Source: an uncultured Eggerthella sp. (GTDB taxonomy: Bacteria > Actinomycetota > Coriobacteriia > Coriobacteriales > Eggerthellaceae). From it: a DNA stretch of 64,000 nt. Of this stretch, positions 45,244 through 54,663 are shown one piece after another (within the stretch, counting starts at the first letter, position 1; every line of letters begins with the position of its first letter). The notes beneath the pieces were generated by a model. The model was given only the letters and a program-made list of their open reading frames with translations, searched no databases and was not told where the DNA came from. Made by a program: the position numbers and the translations under genes. Where the stretch lies: the NCBI GenBank assembly GCA_900546175.1, contig URBX01000001.1, forward strand, positions 186,001 through 250,000, read 5' to 3'.

Positions 45244-45325
45244 GTCTGTTATTTCGGATTAAGTTTTTTGTTAAACGCTCAAACTTTTGCAGCTTTCGTT
45301 CTTTGAACGCTTTCACGTTAAAAGA

Positions 45326-45334
45326 AGTATAGCA
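45326..45334 (-). promoter_or_regulatory. Probable lysC promoter (extended -10)
   Basis: TATACT preceded by TGC on the minus strand, an extended -10. No good -35 is at standard spacing. Transcription would start about 140-150 nt before the lysC ATG, including the hairpin. Confidence 0.45.
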
Positions 45335-45368
45335 AGGCACTATTTCTAAATGATTTCAAAAAATCCCT

Positions 45369-46034
45369 TTAGCCATTTTTCATATGAACCGAACGCAAGA
45401 GATTTGCAACTGTTTCTGTTTGGTCGGCGCACTCTTCTAATAGAAGGAAAATATTGCTCCACACCAAAACTCTTACCGGATTCTCACGATCGTGAGTGTA
45501 GAGATTATGGATGGCTATCGTGTATAATTCGTCTACCTTTTCCTCAAGATCATTGACTTTAATAATGTCTTCAATGAAACAATCGGAATGTTTCGCGTTT
45601 TTAAATTCTCTAACAATACGCACGAGCACATCAATAGCTTCATTAATTAACTCCACGATAGGCAATACGCCATTGTGCATAAAATGGATGTCGTACATGT
45701 AAAAACAGCGACAGACTTCCTCAATTTTGTCTGTTAATAAATCGATATTGGAAGTTATAGATACAATGTCTTCCCTATCAATTGGAGTTACAAAATCAGG
45801 CAAAAGATAGTCGTAAATCTTGTGACAAACTTCGTCTCCAGCATTCTCGAGAGCATGAGCCTGAGGAAGAAGTGTTCCATTAAGCTCCTCTGCCGTAGAG
45901 AAGTTTTTTACCGCTTTCAAAAGAAGTGACGAAGTTTCTCGAGAAATCTTAATTTGCTCTTCGAAAGCTTTGTAGTAATCGAATTTTTCGCGCTTCTTAA
46001 GATTTTTCTTCTTTTTCTTTTTGTCCCCGTACAC
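45369..46034 (-). CDS. DUF47 (PhoU-like) protein, Pit-associated type
   Basis: About 222 residues. The Lys-rich N-terminus (KKKKKKNLKKREK) is followed by an all-helical PhoU-like body with ALENAGDEVCHKIYDYL and PIDREDIVSITSNIDLLTDKIEEVC. These are typical of DUF47 proteins, which pair with Pit phosphate permeases. The Pit gene of this window lies ~12 kb away, which is unusual. Start taken as GTG 46034, whose AGGTGG is correctly spaced; GTG 46043 is possible. Confidence 0.85.
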   Translation of the reverse strand: MYGDKKKKKKNLKKREKFDYYKAFEEQIKISRETSSLLLKAVKNFSTAEELNGTLLPQAHALENAGDEVCHKIYDYLLPDFVTPIDREDIVSITSNIDLLTDKIEEVCRCFYMYDIHFMHNGVLPIVELINEAIDVLVRIVREFKNAKHSDCFIEDIIKVNDLEEKVDELYTIAIHNLYTHDRENPVRVLVWSNIFLLLEECADQTETVANLLRSVHMKNG

Positions 46035-46105
46035 GCAAGCCACCTACCCCTAGCGCTATACAACAAAGTTAAATACCTTATTGAATATTGTATCCAATTA
46101 GCAGG

Positions 46106-46789
46106 TTAACAATAATAGGCAAAAACTCTTCTTTGTTCATCCTGAATTGTGGTAAGAGAATTATGACCTGGAAGCACCAAAGTATCACCAGGAAGTTGAG
46201 AGAGCTTTCGTAAAGACGCGCGCATATCCTTGATGTTACCGCCCTCAAAATCGGTTCGACCAATAGTGCCGCAGAACAAGGTATCGCCCGAAATAAGAAG
46301 GTGGGGTCTTTCAGGATGATTAGTCTGTTCAGAATCAAGGAAGAAGCAGATGCTACCAGGCGTATGACCTGGCGTTGCAATCACCTTCCACACTAAAGAG
46401 CCTACTCTCACCTTATCCTTATCGCGCAACTTCACATCAACGGGACAAGATTCAGCACTAAGGTAAGGATCTCCTGGGGTTTGATTCTCAATTATTGTTG
46501 CATCAACTTCAGAAGCGTAAACCTTTGCTCCTGTTTTATCTCTCAGTTCCTTTAATGCACCCGTATGGTCGTGATGATGATGAGTTACAAATATTGCATC
46601 AAGCTTTTTTCCTTTAAGCATAGCGATAATCTTATCAGCATCCGCCGATGGGTCTACCGCAATGGTTGATTCGCCGTCGGTTAAAACATAGGAATTGGTC
46701 ATAACAGGACCCAAAACATTAAAACAGGCATCAAGGCAAGCACCCTTAATTACAAATGAGTTTTTGTCACGCTTAATTTCAATTTTCAT
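46106..46789 (-). CDS. MBL-fold metallo-hydrolase (glyoxalase II-like)
   Basis: 227 residues. Metal site THHHHDHTGAL, the further His of VIATPGHTPGSICFF, SGDTLFCGTIGRTDF, and VLPGHNSLT. The short YcbL-like architecture lacks the C-terminal domain of true GloB. Hydrolase of a thioester or similar substrate. RBS AGAGGGAA precedes the ATG. Follows relA by about 100 bp. Confidence 0.92.
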   Translation of the reverse strand: MKIEIKRDKNSFVIKGACLDACFNVLGPVMTNSYVLTDGESTIAVDPSADADKIIAMLKGKKLDAIFVTHHHHDHTGALKELRDKTGAKVYASEVDATIIENQTPGDPYLSAESCPVDVKLRDKDKVRVGSLVWKVIATPGHTPGSICFFLDSEQTNHPERPHLLISGDTLFCGTIGRTDFEGGNIKDMRASLRKLSQLPGDTLVLPGHNSLTTIQDEQRRVFAYYC

Positions 46790-46888
46790 GGGTATTCCCT
46801 CTCAAAGAACAATAACCTTTTGTTTCTTATGTTCATACCATGCTTACAGCTTTGCTAAAACAAAAATTAAACAAACTTCATGAATTAC

Positions 46889-49426
46889 TTATTTCTTTTT
46901 TTGATTCTTATTCTTTTTCCTTGTTCCAACTTGAGCCATAACACGATGAGCATCAAACACTCCATTTACCTCTCTCAACTTCTGCAAAATTGCATCAATG
47001 TTAGAAGTGTCGGAAACTTGGAATAAGAAATGCATATCAACCATCTGGTCACGATGGGTATTTGAAGTAACACTTGTTACATTTGCACCAAAGTCAGAAA
47101 GAACCTTGGCAACATCGAGCAACAGATTCATACGATCAAGCGCTTGAACTGAAATCTCAACCTGATACGAAGAAGCTTTGGAAGCACCCTCACGCTCCCA
47201 CGATACTTGGATAATTCGCTCAGGATGCTTTAGTAATTCTTGCGCATTTGGGCAGTCTGCTCTATGAACAGAAACACCTCGACCACGCGTTACAAAACCA
47301 ACAATCTTATCTCCCGGAACAGGATTACAGCAACGAGATAGACGCACTAATACATCGTCAATGCCTTCAACCACAATGCCATTCTCGCTATGAGTTGCAT
47401 GCTTCTTTGGGCGTTTAACGCTGGTAAGCATTGGAGGCATTTTGCCTGTTGAGGAAGTTGAGAAACCAATACTTGGCTTCTTTGCTTCTTCAGTACCTTT
47501 ATCTACCAAAATCTTAAGGAGCCTATTTGCTACATGCTGAGCGCTTTCTTTACCTGCGCCAATATTTACTAACAAGGTATCGGTATCCTTGAAACCCATA
47601 GCTTCAGCAACTTGCTTTACTGCACGAGCACTCTGAGCGCTAGAAATTCCCATGCCATGCTTGCGCATTTCGCGAGAAAGCTTATCATGACCTGCCTGCA
47701 AGTCGTCCGATCGATTCATTTTTGAGAAGTACGAACGAATCTTTGAACGAGCAGAAGGAGTCTTTACGATATTGAGCCAACCTCGTGATGGACCAGCGCT
47801 TTTCTGAGTAAGAATCTCAACACGATCGCCAAGTTGAAGCTCATACGTTAACGGAACGATAGAACCATTTACTTTTGCACCTACACAATGGTGGCCAACT
47901 TCAGTGTGAATAGCATACGCAAAGTCAATTGGAGTTGAACCAGCTCTCAAGCTCATGGCCTTACCTTTTGGCGTAAATACATAAACCTCAGTTGGAGCAA
48001 GATCAACTTTCAACGACTTCAAAAACTCACGAGAGTCCTTCGTTTCATCTTGCCAGTCAACCATTTCGCGAAGCCACGCAATTTGTTTATCGAAGTTAGT
48101 ATCGGAGCCCTTGCCGCCCTTTTCTTTATAGCGCCAGTGTGCCGCAACACCATATTCACTTTGGCGATGCATTTCTTCAGTACGAATCTGCACCTCAAGA
48201 GGTCTACCAGCTGGACCAATAACAGTTGTGTGCAAACTCTGATACATATTAAATTTTGGCATAGCAATATAGTCTTTAAAACGACCAGGCATTGGATGCC
48301 ATAAGGTATGAACTGCACCAAGAGCGGAATAGCAATCTTTTACTGAAGAAGTAATAATACGAACAGCAATGAGGTCGTAAATTTCAGAGAATCCTTTTCC
48401 TCGCTTTACCATCTTGTTATAGATGGAATACAGATGCTTTGGCCTGCCCATAATCTGAGCTGAAACACCAATCTTGCTCATTTCATCATGAAGAATATTA
48501 ATGATGTTCTCTAAATACGCCTCACGTTCAGCACGGCTTTCAGAAACCATACGAGACACTGCTTTGAACTTTTGAGGTTCAAGATAATAAAACGATAAGT
48601 CTTCCAGTTCCCACTTAATAGAACTAATACCTAAGCGATGCGCAATAGGAGCATACACTTCCAAAGTTTCACGCGATTTAAAAATACGGCGATCTTCTCT
48701 AAGTGCTGAAAGAGTACGAATATTATGAAGACGGTCCGCAAGTTTAATAACCATAACGCGAATGTCTTTATTCATTGCAACAAGCATCTTGCGGAAAGTC
48801 TCTGCTTGTTCGTCATTCAAGTCGCCCACTTCAAGCTTCGTAATCTTTGTTACGCCATCAACAAGTTCAGCAACCTGCTCCCCAAATAACTGTGAAACTT
48901 CTTCTTTTGTTGCATCAGTATCCTCAACCGTATCGTGCAAAATAGCAGCACAGAGCGTTTCGACGTCCATGTGTAAGTCTGCCAAAATAATTGCAACCTC
49001 TACCGGATGAATAACAAAAGGCTCTCCCGATTTACGCTTTTGACCTGCATGCTTTTCATTTGCATAAGAAAAAGCCTTATTAAGCAAGGCTTGATCTTCT
49101 TCGTTGAGATACCCTGCAACCATTTGCTCAAGAACACTGAATCGATTCTCTGGTGTTGCGCCTGCAGGAGCTGCTGTTGCAGCAATGATAGCAGGGTCAA
49201 TATTAGGCACAACAATATCAGTTGAACGGTTTTCTTCCTCAGTGTTTTCTACTGGTGAAGAATCCTTTGCTTCAAAATCGTGTGTGTGCTCAACCTTGTT
49301 TTGTGCCCCACTGACATCATTAGGCTTGTCTATTTCACTCTTTTGAGCTTCTGCGGCAGCAAGTGTAGACTGCATTGCAAGCAGTTGGGCTGTTTGTGTG
49401 CTGTTTTTTTTAACTTCTTCAATCAT
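46889..49426 (-). CDS. rel: Bifunctional (p)ppGpp synthetase/hydrolase, RelA/SpoT family
   Basis: 845 residues from ATG 49426 (AGGTGA upstream). An acidic, low-complexity N-terminal extension of ~85 residues comes first. The HD hydrolase domain follows with HAGQKRKSGEPFVIHPVEVA and AAILHDTVEDTDAT (about 165). The synthetase domain has DLIAVRIITSSVKDCYSALG and GRFKDYIAMPKFNMYQSLHT. TGS (VFTPKGKAMSLRAGSTPIDFAYAIH) and a C-terminal ACT domain complete it. Both HD and synthetase residues are present, so it is probably bifunctional, making and degrading the stringent alarmone. Starts 9 bp after the recJ-helicase stop. Confidence 0.95.
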   Translation of the reverse strand: MIEEVKKNSTQTAQLLAMQSTLAAAEAQKSEIDKPNDVSGAQNKVEHTHDFEAKDSSPVENTEEENRSTDIVVPNIDPAIIAATAAPAGATPENRFSVLEQMVAGYLNEEDQALLNKAFSYANEKHAGQKRKSGEPFVIHPVEVAIILADLHMDVETLCAAILHDTVEDTDATKEEVSQLFGEQVAELVDGVTKITKLEVGDLNDEQAETFRKMLVAMNKDIRVMVIKLADRLHNIRTLSALREDRRIFKSRETLEVYAPIAHRLGISSIKWELEDLSFYYLEPQKFKAVSRMVSESRAEREAYLENIINILHDEMSKIGVSAQIMGRPKHLYSIYNKMVKRGKGFSEIYDLIAVRIITSSVKDCYSALGAVHTLWHPMPGRFKDYIAMPKFNMYQSLHTTVIGPAGRPLEVQIRTEEMHRQSEYGVAAHWRYKEKGGKGSDTNFDKQIAWLREMVDWQDETKDSREFLKSLKVDLAPTEVYVFTPKGKAMSLRAGSTPIDFAYAIHTEVGHHCVGAKVNGSIVPLTYELQLGDRVEILTQKSAGPSRGWLNIVKTPSARSKIRSYFSKMNRSDDLQAGHDKLSREMRKHGMGISSAQSARAVKQVAEAMGFKDTDTLLVNIGAGKESAQHVANRLLKILVDKGTEEAKKPSIGFSTSSTGKMPPMLTSVKRPKKHATHSENGIVVEGIDDVLVRLSRCCNPVPGDKIVGFVTRGRGVSVHRADCPNAQELLKHPERIIQVSWEREGASKASSYQVEISVQALDRMNLLLDVAKVLSDFGANVTSVTSNTHRDQMVDMHFLFQVSDTSNIDAILQKLREVNGVFDAHRVMAQVGTRKKNKNQKKK

Positions 49427-49435
49427 TATGGTCAC

Positions 49436-52400
49436 CTACAAGTAATCATGAGGAAGCATTGGCTTTCGAATATGGTCTTCAAGGCCTTTAGATGATGCTT
49501 TTAAAACCCAATTTTTAAACGAGAGGAAATCCTCCAATTCCCCTACCCCTTCGCTATAACGAACCGAATTAATAAGCTCAACCTTGCCCTGATAATCCAC
49601 TACATGAATCTTGAACGGAATAGAATAGTCGACAGTTCTCACTCTTTCCTCGACAAAAGAACTATCTTTCTTTTTGAAATAAGAATCCGATCCATCTTGA
49701 GCAAGCTCAATCAAGCCCAGTTCGTTAAAAACGCTTAGTGCGCATTCTACCTGTTTAGAAGCGATAGAAAAAGAAGGAAACGCCTGGTTGACCCCAAGAG
49801 CAATCAATTCGGTAGTAGTTTCAAATAATTGATTTGAATAGCTTCGCTGAAGTGAGCGAATATAACGATATATTTGGCCCATATCTTCGTGGCTTGGCGT
49901 ACTTTCATTAAGAAGTGATTGATTAACAGATGCATCCTGCTTTCCAAAAAGCAAATGGATACATGCTTTTTGGTTGTCGCGACCAGCACGTCCAGCCATC
50001 TGGTTAAATTCAACTTCATTAAACGGCATATGATAAAACACCACATGACGAACATCAGGAATGTTTACCCCTTCGCCAAAAGCAGAAGTTGCAACAAGAA
50101 CACACAACGTGTTGTCTCGAAATAAACCTTCTACCTTTGTTCTTTCAAGTCTTGATAAGCCTGCATTATAAAAACCAATTTGAGGCGCAATCTGAGGAAG
50201 CATGGTACGGAGTTTTCGCACCAGCATAATTGATTCCATTCGTGAATTTACATAAATAATTGTCTTCTCACCGCGGGAAACGATTTTCATCAAATACCCG
50301 TCACGCTTTTTAATATTGCGGCAATCGTCAATTTGAAGGTTTTCTCTCACGTGATCATCGCACACCGTATTGTCTATAGCGAATGTACCTCGAACAACAT
50401 CAGCAATGATATCGTTTACCGTAGCGCTCAAAGCAAGAACCTGAGGAGTATTCAACTTGTCTAAGATTTTATCAAGCTGTCCATAACAAGGCCTATACCC
50501 CTGACGAGACTGACCTACATGGTGAGCTTCATCAATGGCAACAAACGCAATCTTGACCTCTTCAAAATCATCAACATGGTAATAAAGATACTCAGGAGTA
50601 GTAAGCAGAATATCTACTTCATTTCGACGAAGTGCTTCCATTGCTTCTTTGCGCTGATTAGGGGTTGATTCCCCTGTTAAAACAGAAACAGTCAAACCAA
50701 AAGAACCCAACATTCGCTTTAAGTGAAATGCCTGATCAGAAATGAGCGCTCGCAAAGGATAGATAAAAATACTTGCTCCCTTTCCTTGTAGAGCAAGTGA
50801 GGCAGCATGGAGATGGAATATAAGCGATTTTCCTCTTCCAGTACCCATTACCGCAAGAAGGGATTCACCCTTATCAAGAATAGATAAGGCTTTCTCCTGA
50901 GAAGGATGAAGCGCATTATCTCCAATAAATGAGGTTATTAACGCTTTATTGAGCGCTTTTACATCATTAGCTATTGCTTCCCAGCAGGCCCGTTTATCAT
51001 GACAGGTGCAATTATTGGTATCCTCCCCACATATGCATGAAGACCCCTTTTCCCTGCAAGAAAAACTCTCATCAAAAACTGCGCCAGACTCATCGAAATC
51101 TGCAACCAATTGAGAAACAAACTGAACATCTTCAGGATTGAAGTAAAAATCCATTGCGGGGCAAGGCTCAACAGGAGTTAAGCTCGACAAAACTGCTTTA
51201 ACCGTTTTTTTGTTACGCCACTGATCAATTTGGAGCTCAAAAACTGCATCAAGGACGCTATCGCAAGAAAGCAACTCATTAATTGTTGAGCAGTGAAACA
51301 TAATAGAGGAAAGGTTTGCTTGTCCATTAGTAAGCGTACAAGAGAGATGATTCTTATCAGCTCCCACTGCTCGCCCTTGAGCAAACAAAACATTATGAGC
51401 AAGAAATTTTGGAGTAGGATTTTCCTGACCAAAAGGAGCAAGAATATCAAGCTTAGACACATTTTCGAGAGTTAGCTCCGACAAGTCTACTTCAGCATCA
51501 ACTTCAATACGTGGACGAAATGCCTCATCAGGAAGAGCGTCCATATATGCGCAGAGACGCTCATAGAATTCAGGGAGGTTTTTGGTTGGAAGTGTTACTC
51601 CCACCGCTGCTTCATGTCCACCAAATCGCGTTAGCAAATCACTACAAGACTCAATTGCTTTGAAAAGATTAACTTGTCCAATACTTCTTCCTGAACCGCG
51701 TGCTTCTTGACCATCAATAGTAAATAGAATAGAAGGAACTCCATACTTATTACAAAGACGTGAAGAAACAATTCCTTTTACGCCTTCATGCCAACCTCTT
51801 CCAGCTACCACTAACGCACGCTGACCGTTATATATCGCTTCAGCCTCTGCAATAGCAACATCGGCTAGTTCAGACTCAATTATTCGTCTTTTCGTATTAG
51901 TCTCTTCTAATTGTTCAGCAAGCAAAACAGCTTGCGCGTAATCATCGCACAACAGAAGATCGAGCGCCAACTGAGCGTTTCCCATTCTTCCTGCAGCGTT
52001 TAAACGAGGAACTAACGTAAAGCTTAAATTGGAAGCAGTGATTGCTTTATCTGCACAATTGCTTACTTCAATCAATGCTTTAATGCAGGGGCGAGGGTCT
52101 TGATTTATCATCTTTACACCCTCAGATACCAGCGCGCGGTTCTCTTCACGCATAGGCATGAGATCAGCAACGGTACCTAAGGTTGCTAAATCAACGTATT
52201 TACGCCACAAATGCGGCATACCAAAGCGTCCTCCTAATGCCTGTATGACTTTAAGAGCAACACCTGCACCAGAAAGAATAGCACTTGGGCCGTTTTCACA
52301 TTTTGGATCAACAAGCGGAACGTTTTCTGGCACCAAGTCGGATGGTTCATGGTGGTCGGTAACTATTACCTCAATTCCCCATGATTTAAGAATGGCAACT

Positions 52401-52852
52401 TCACGCTTTGCCGCAATTCCGTTATCAACCGTAATAATTACATCAGGATTGTAAGTTTTTGCTCGATTAAGAGCTTCGTCGGTTAAACCGTAGCCTTCTT
52501 CAAAACGAAGGGGAATAAACGGAACAACATCGCACCCTAATTCTTCAAGAGCGCGTGACATCAAAGAAGTTGCAGATATTCCATCAAGATCAAAGTCGCC
52601 AAATACTAGAATGCGCTTGTTTTCTTTGATAGCGAGCGAAAGCGCTTCAACAACTTGGTCCATCCCTTTTATCTTATAAGGATTTAACCAATCAACATCA
52701 AGAGAGGTGTTAAGAAACCCCTCAACTTTTTCGGGAGTATCTACGCCACGAGAAACAAGCACATCTGCAATAAATCGAGGAAGATGAAACTGATTCTCAA
52801 TACAAGAAGCTGCCAGCCCATCGGCTGGTTTAATATTAATTCGCGCACGCAT
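49436..52852 (-). CDS. recJ: RecJ exonuclease fused to a RecQ-like SF2 helicase
   Basis: 1138 residues, about twice the RecJ core. N-terminal DHH phosphoesterase: DFDLDGISATSLMSRAL (86 onward), VTVDNGIA and VTDHHEPSD, then DHHA1 with FGGHEAAVG and an OB segment. A Cys-rich linker (about 598-615: SCREKGSSCICG, CTCHDKRAC) may bind zinc. The helicase half has Walker A MGTGRGKS (about 670), IDEAHH (about 770), LALSATVND, VATSAFGEGVNIPDV and QMAGRAGRDNQ. RecJ degrades 5'-ended ssDNA during recombination and repair, and here the unwinding motor is in the same chain. No HRDC domain is seen. Immediately upstream of rel. Confidence 0.93.
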   Translation of the reverse strand: MRARINIKPADGLAASCIENQFHLPRFIADVLVSRGVDTPEKVEGFLNTSLDVDWLNPYKIKGMDQVVEALSLAIKENKRILVFGDFDLDGISATSLMSRALEELGCDVVPFIPLRFEEGYGLTDEALNRAKTYNPDVIITVDNGIAAKREVAILKSWGIEVIVTDHHEPSDLVPENVPLVDPKCENGPSAILSGAGVALKVIQALGGRFGMPHLWRKYVDLATLGTVADLMPMREENRALVSEGVKMINQDPRPCIKALIEVSNCADKAITASNLSFTLVPRLNAAGRMGNAQLALDLLLCDDYAQAVLLAEQLEETNTKRRIIESELADVAIAEAEAIYNGQRALVVAGRGWHEGVKGIVSSRLCNKYGVPSILFTIDGQEARGSGRSIGQVNLFKAIESCSDLLTRFGGHEAAVGVTLPTKNLPEFYERLCAYMDALPDEAFRPRIEVDAEVDLSELTLENVSKLDILAPFGQENPTPKFLAHNVLFAQGRAVGADKNHLSCTLTNGQANLSSIMFHCSTINELLSCDSVLDAVFELQIDQWRNKKTVKAVLSSLTPVEPCPAMDFYFNPEDVQFVSQLVADFDESGAVFDESFSCREKGSSCICGEDTNNCTCHDKRACWEAIANDVKALNKALITSFIGDNALHPSQEKALSILDKGESLLAVMGTGRGKSLIFHLHAASLALQGKGASIFIYPLRALISDQAFHLKRMLGSFGLTVSVLTGESTPNQRKEAMEALRRNEVDILLTTPEYLYYHVDDFEEVKIAFVAIDEAHHVGQSRQGYRPCYGQLDKILDKLNTPQVLALSATVNDIIADVVRGTFAIDNTVCDDHVRENLQIDDCRNIKKRDGYLMKIVSRGEKTIIYVNSRMESIMLVRKLRTMLPQIAPQIGFYNAGLSRLERTKVEGLFRDNTLCVLVATSAFGEGVNIPDVRHVVFYHMPFNEVEFNQMAGRAGRDNQKACIHLLFGKQDASVNQSLLNESTPSHEDMGQIYRYIRSLQRSYSNQLFETTTELIALGVNQAFPSFSIASKQVECALSVFNELGLIELAQDGSDSYFKKKDSSFVEERVRTVDYSIPFKIHVVDYQGKVELINSVRYSEGVGELEDFLSFKNWVLKASSKGLEDHIRKPMLPHDYL

Positions 52853-52900
52853 AACAAACCTGATTTCTCTTCTTTCAGGATTTATTATCGCATAGAACTC

Positions 52901-53476
52901 CTACGAATTAAATTCAGATTGTGTTTTTGCTAAACCGTTTTTTATAAGTGAAAGACAAGCCAAAGATGCCTTATGAACTGCTTCTTCAAAATCGTCTTTG
53001 TCATTTTTGCGCGGACACGATAAAACATAATCAGGTACCGGCATGCGTCCTGGAGGACGACCAATTCCTACTCTTACTCGAATAAACTCACGAGTACCAC
53101 ACTTCGCAATGATGGACTTTAATCCATTATGGCCTGCATGACCTCCACCTTTTTTTACTTTAATAGTGCCTTGAGGGATATCAAGCTCATCATGAATAAC
53201 AACTATTTCTTCAGGATTAAGATTGTTGCTCTTTACGAGGTTCTGGACAGGACCACCCGAAAGATTCATATAACTCTGAGGCTTAGCCAGAAGAACCTCA
53301 GTGACGCTTCCATCACTCAGCGATACTTTTCCCGTACCAACTAATGCACCACCAGTGTTTTTCCAGTAATTAACCCTCAGCTCTTCAGCCAGAAGATCAA
53401 TAGTGTCAAAACCAGCATTATGGCGAGTATGGGCGTATTCGTTGCCCGGATTACCTAAACCAACAATGAGAACCAT
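52901..53476 (-). CDS. pth: Peptidyl-tRNA hydrolase
   Basis: 191 residues. Signature VGLGNPGNEYAHTRHNAGFDTID with catalytic His, LAKPQSYMNLSGGPV, VVIHDELDIPQGTIKVKKGG and GHNGLKSI. It recycles peptidyl-tRNA. Downstream of prs with a hairpin in between. Confidence 0.97.
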   Translation of the reverse strand: MVLIVGLGNPGNEYAHTRHNAGFDTIDLLAEELRVNYWKNTGGALVGTGKVSLSDGSVTEVLLAKPQSYMNLSGGPVQNLVKSNNLNPEEIVVIHDELDIPQGTIKVKKGGGHAGHNGLKSIIAKCGTREFIRVRVGIGRPPGRMPVPDYVLSCPRKNDKDDFEEAVHKASLACLSLIKNGLAKTQSEFNS

Positions 53477-53522
53477 GTAAAGTCCAATCTAATGAAAGAA
53501 ATACGAAACGTATTATACAAAT

Positions 53523-53557
53523 CTAAAGCCCTAAGGCAGAACACCTAAGGGCTTTAG
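53523..53557 (-). terminator. Hairpin between prs and pth
   Basis: Arms ctaaagccctaagg (53523-53536) and cctaagggctttag (53544-53557), 14 bp with one mismatch. A weak T run follows on the minus strand. Probably terminates prs partly or fully. Confidence 0.7.
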
Positions 53558-53583
53558 AAGATATTACGTATACAAAAGAGCGG

Positions 53584-54555
53584 TTAAAGAGCAAAGTCCT
53601 TATCAAACAAAACAGCAATAGAATTGTTGTAAAAAACATTTTGAATTGCACGAGCAAACAAAGGCGCAACTGAAACCTGCTTAATCTTACCGCCTAAATG
53701 CTCTTCAGGAATAGGGATTGTGTTGCACACAACAACCTCTTCAATCTCAGGAGAAGCAAGGCGCTCATATGCTGGTCCAGAAAATACTGGATGAGTAGCG
53801 CATACATATACCTTTTCAGCGCCGTTTTTCTTCAATGTTGAAACTGCAGCAGTAATAGAGCCAGCAGTGTCAATCATGTCGTCATTCAAAATGCAAGTTT
53901 TTCCTTCAACATTACCAATAAGAGCAGTAATCTCTGCAGCGTTATGCTTTGGACGATCTTTATGAAGAATTACCAGTTCAGCACCCATGATACCTGCAAG
54001 CTTCTTAGCTGCTTTTGCACGACCTAAGTCAGGAGATACAATGCAGAGATTAGAAGTGTCTAAATTCTTTGCCATAAAGTAATCCGCCATAAGCCACAAA
54101 GCGGTGAGGTGGTTTACTGGAGTGTCGAAATAACCCTCAATCTGACCCTGGTGCAAATCAATAGTGATAGTGCGATCAACACCTGCAGTAGTAAGCATGT
54201 CGGCAACAAGCTTTGCCGTAATTGGTTCACGTGGAGCAGCTTTGCGGTCCTGACGTGAATAACCATAATGAGGAAGCACTGCAGTAATGGTACGAGCAGA
54301 AGCACGCTTTGCTGCATCAACCATAATAAGGAGCTCCATCAATGCATCATTTACATTTGGACCAGCTACCGACTGAATCAAAAACACATCAGCACCACGA
54401 ACCGAATCCATATAGCGTGCATAAATTTCGCCATTTGCAAACTTTTCAAGACGAATATCGCCCAGTTTTACTCCAAGCTCTTTAGCAATCTCCTCTGCCA
54501 ATTCTGGATAAGTTGAACCAGAAAAAACTGCCATTGTTTTTGTCATGTTGCTCAT
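53584..54555 (-). CDS. prs: Ribose-phosphate pyrophosphokinase
   Basis: 323 residues. FANGEIYARYMDSVRGADVFLIQS, LPHYGYSRQDRKAAPREPITAK (catalytic flexible loop), DLHQGQIEGYFDTPVNHL and the PRPP site CILNDDMIDTAGSITAA. It makes PRPP for purines, pyrimidines, His and Trp; it supplies PurF of this window. The start could be three codons later. Confidence 0.97.
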   Translation of the reverse strand: MSNMTKTMAVFSGSTYPELAEEIAKELGVKLGDIRLEKFANGEIYARYMDSVRGADVFLIQSVAGPNVNDALMELLIMVDAAKRASARTITAVLPHYGYSRQDRKAAPREPITAKLVADMLTTAGVDRTITIDLHQGQIEGYFDTPVNHLTALWLMADYFMAKNLDTSNLCIVSPDLGRAKAAKKLAGIMGAELVILHKDRPKHNAAEITALIGNVEGKTCILNDDMIDTAGSITAAVSTLKKNGAEKVYVCATHPVFSGPAYERLASPEIEEVVVCNTIPIPEEHLGGKIKQVSVAPLFARAIQNVFYNNSIAVLFDKDFAL

Positions 54556-54627
54556 TTTTTGTTTGACCTCTTTGTGTAGTGTTTACGTCGCGGGATTTCC
54601 CTTGACCTATATTACCTGAAAAGAAAG

Positions 54628-54654
54628 AAACCCTTATAACAAAGATAAGAGTTT
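54628..54654 (-). terminator. Hairpin between glmU and prs
   Basis: Arms aaacccttat (54628-54637) and ataagagttt (54645-54654), pairing with one wobble in the minus-strand RNA and followed by CUUUCUUUUC. Probable glmU terminator. Confidence 0.6.
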
Positions 54655-54663
54655 CTGTGAGAG

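Noticed and set aside
45173..45368. Lysine riboswitch upstream of lysC
   Set aside because: The leader is short and shows none of the conserved lysine-aptamer elements I know; an attenuator-like hairpin fits better.
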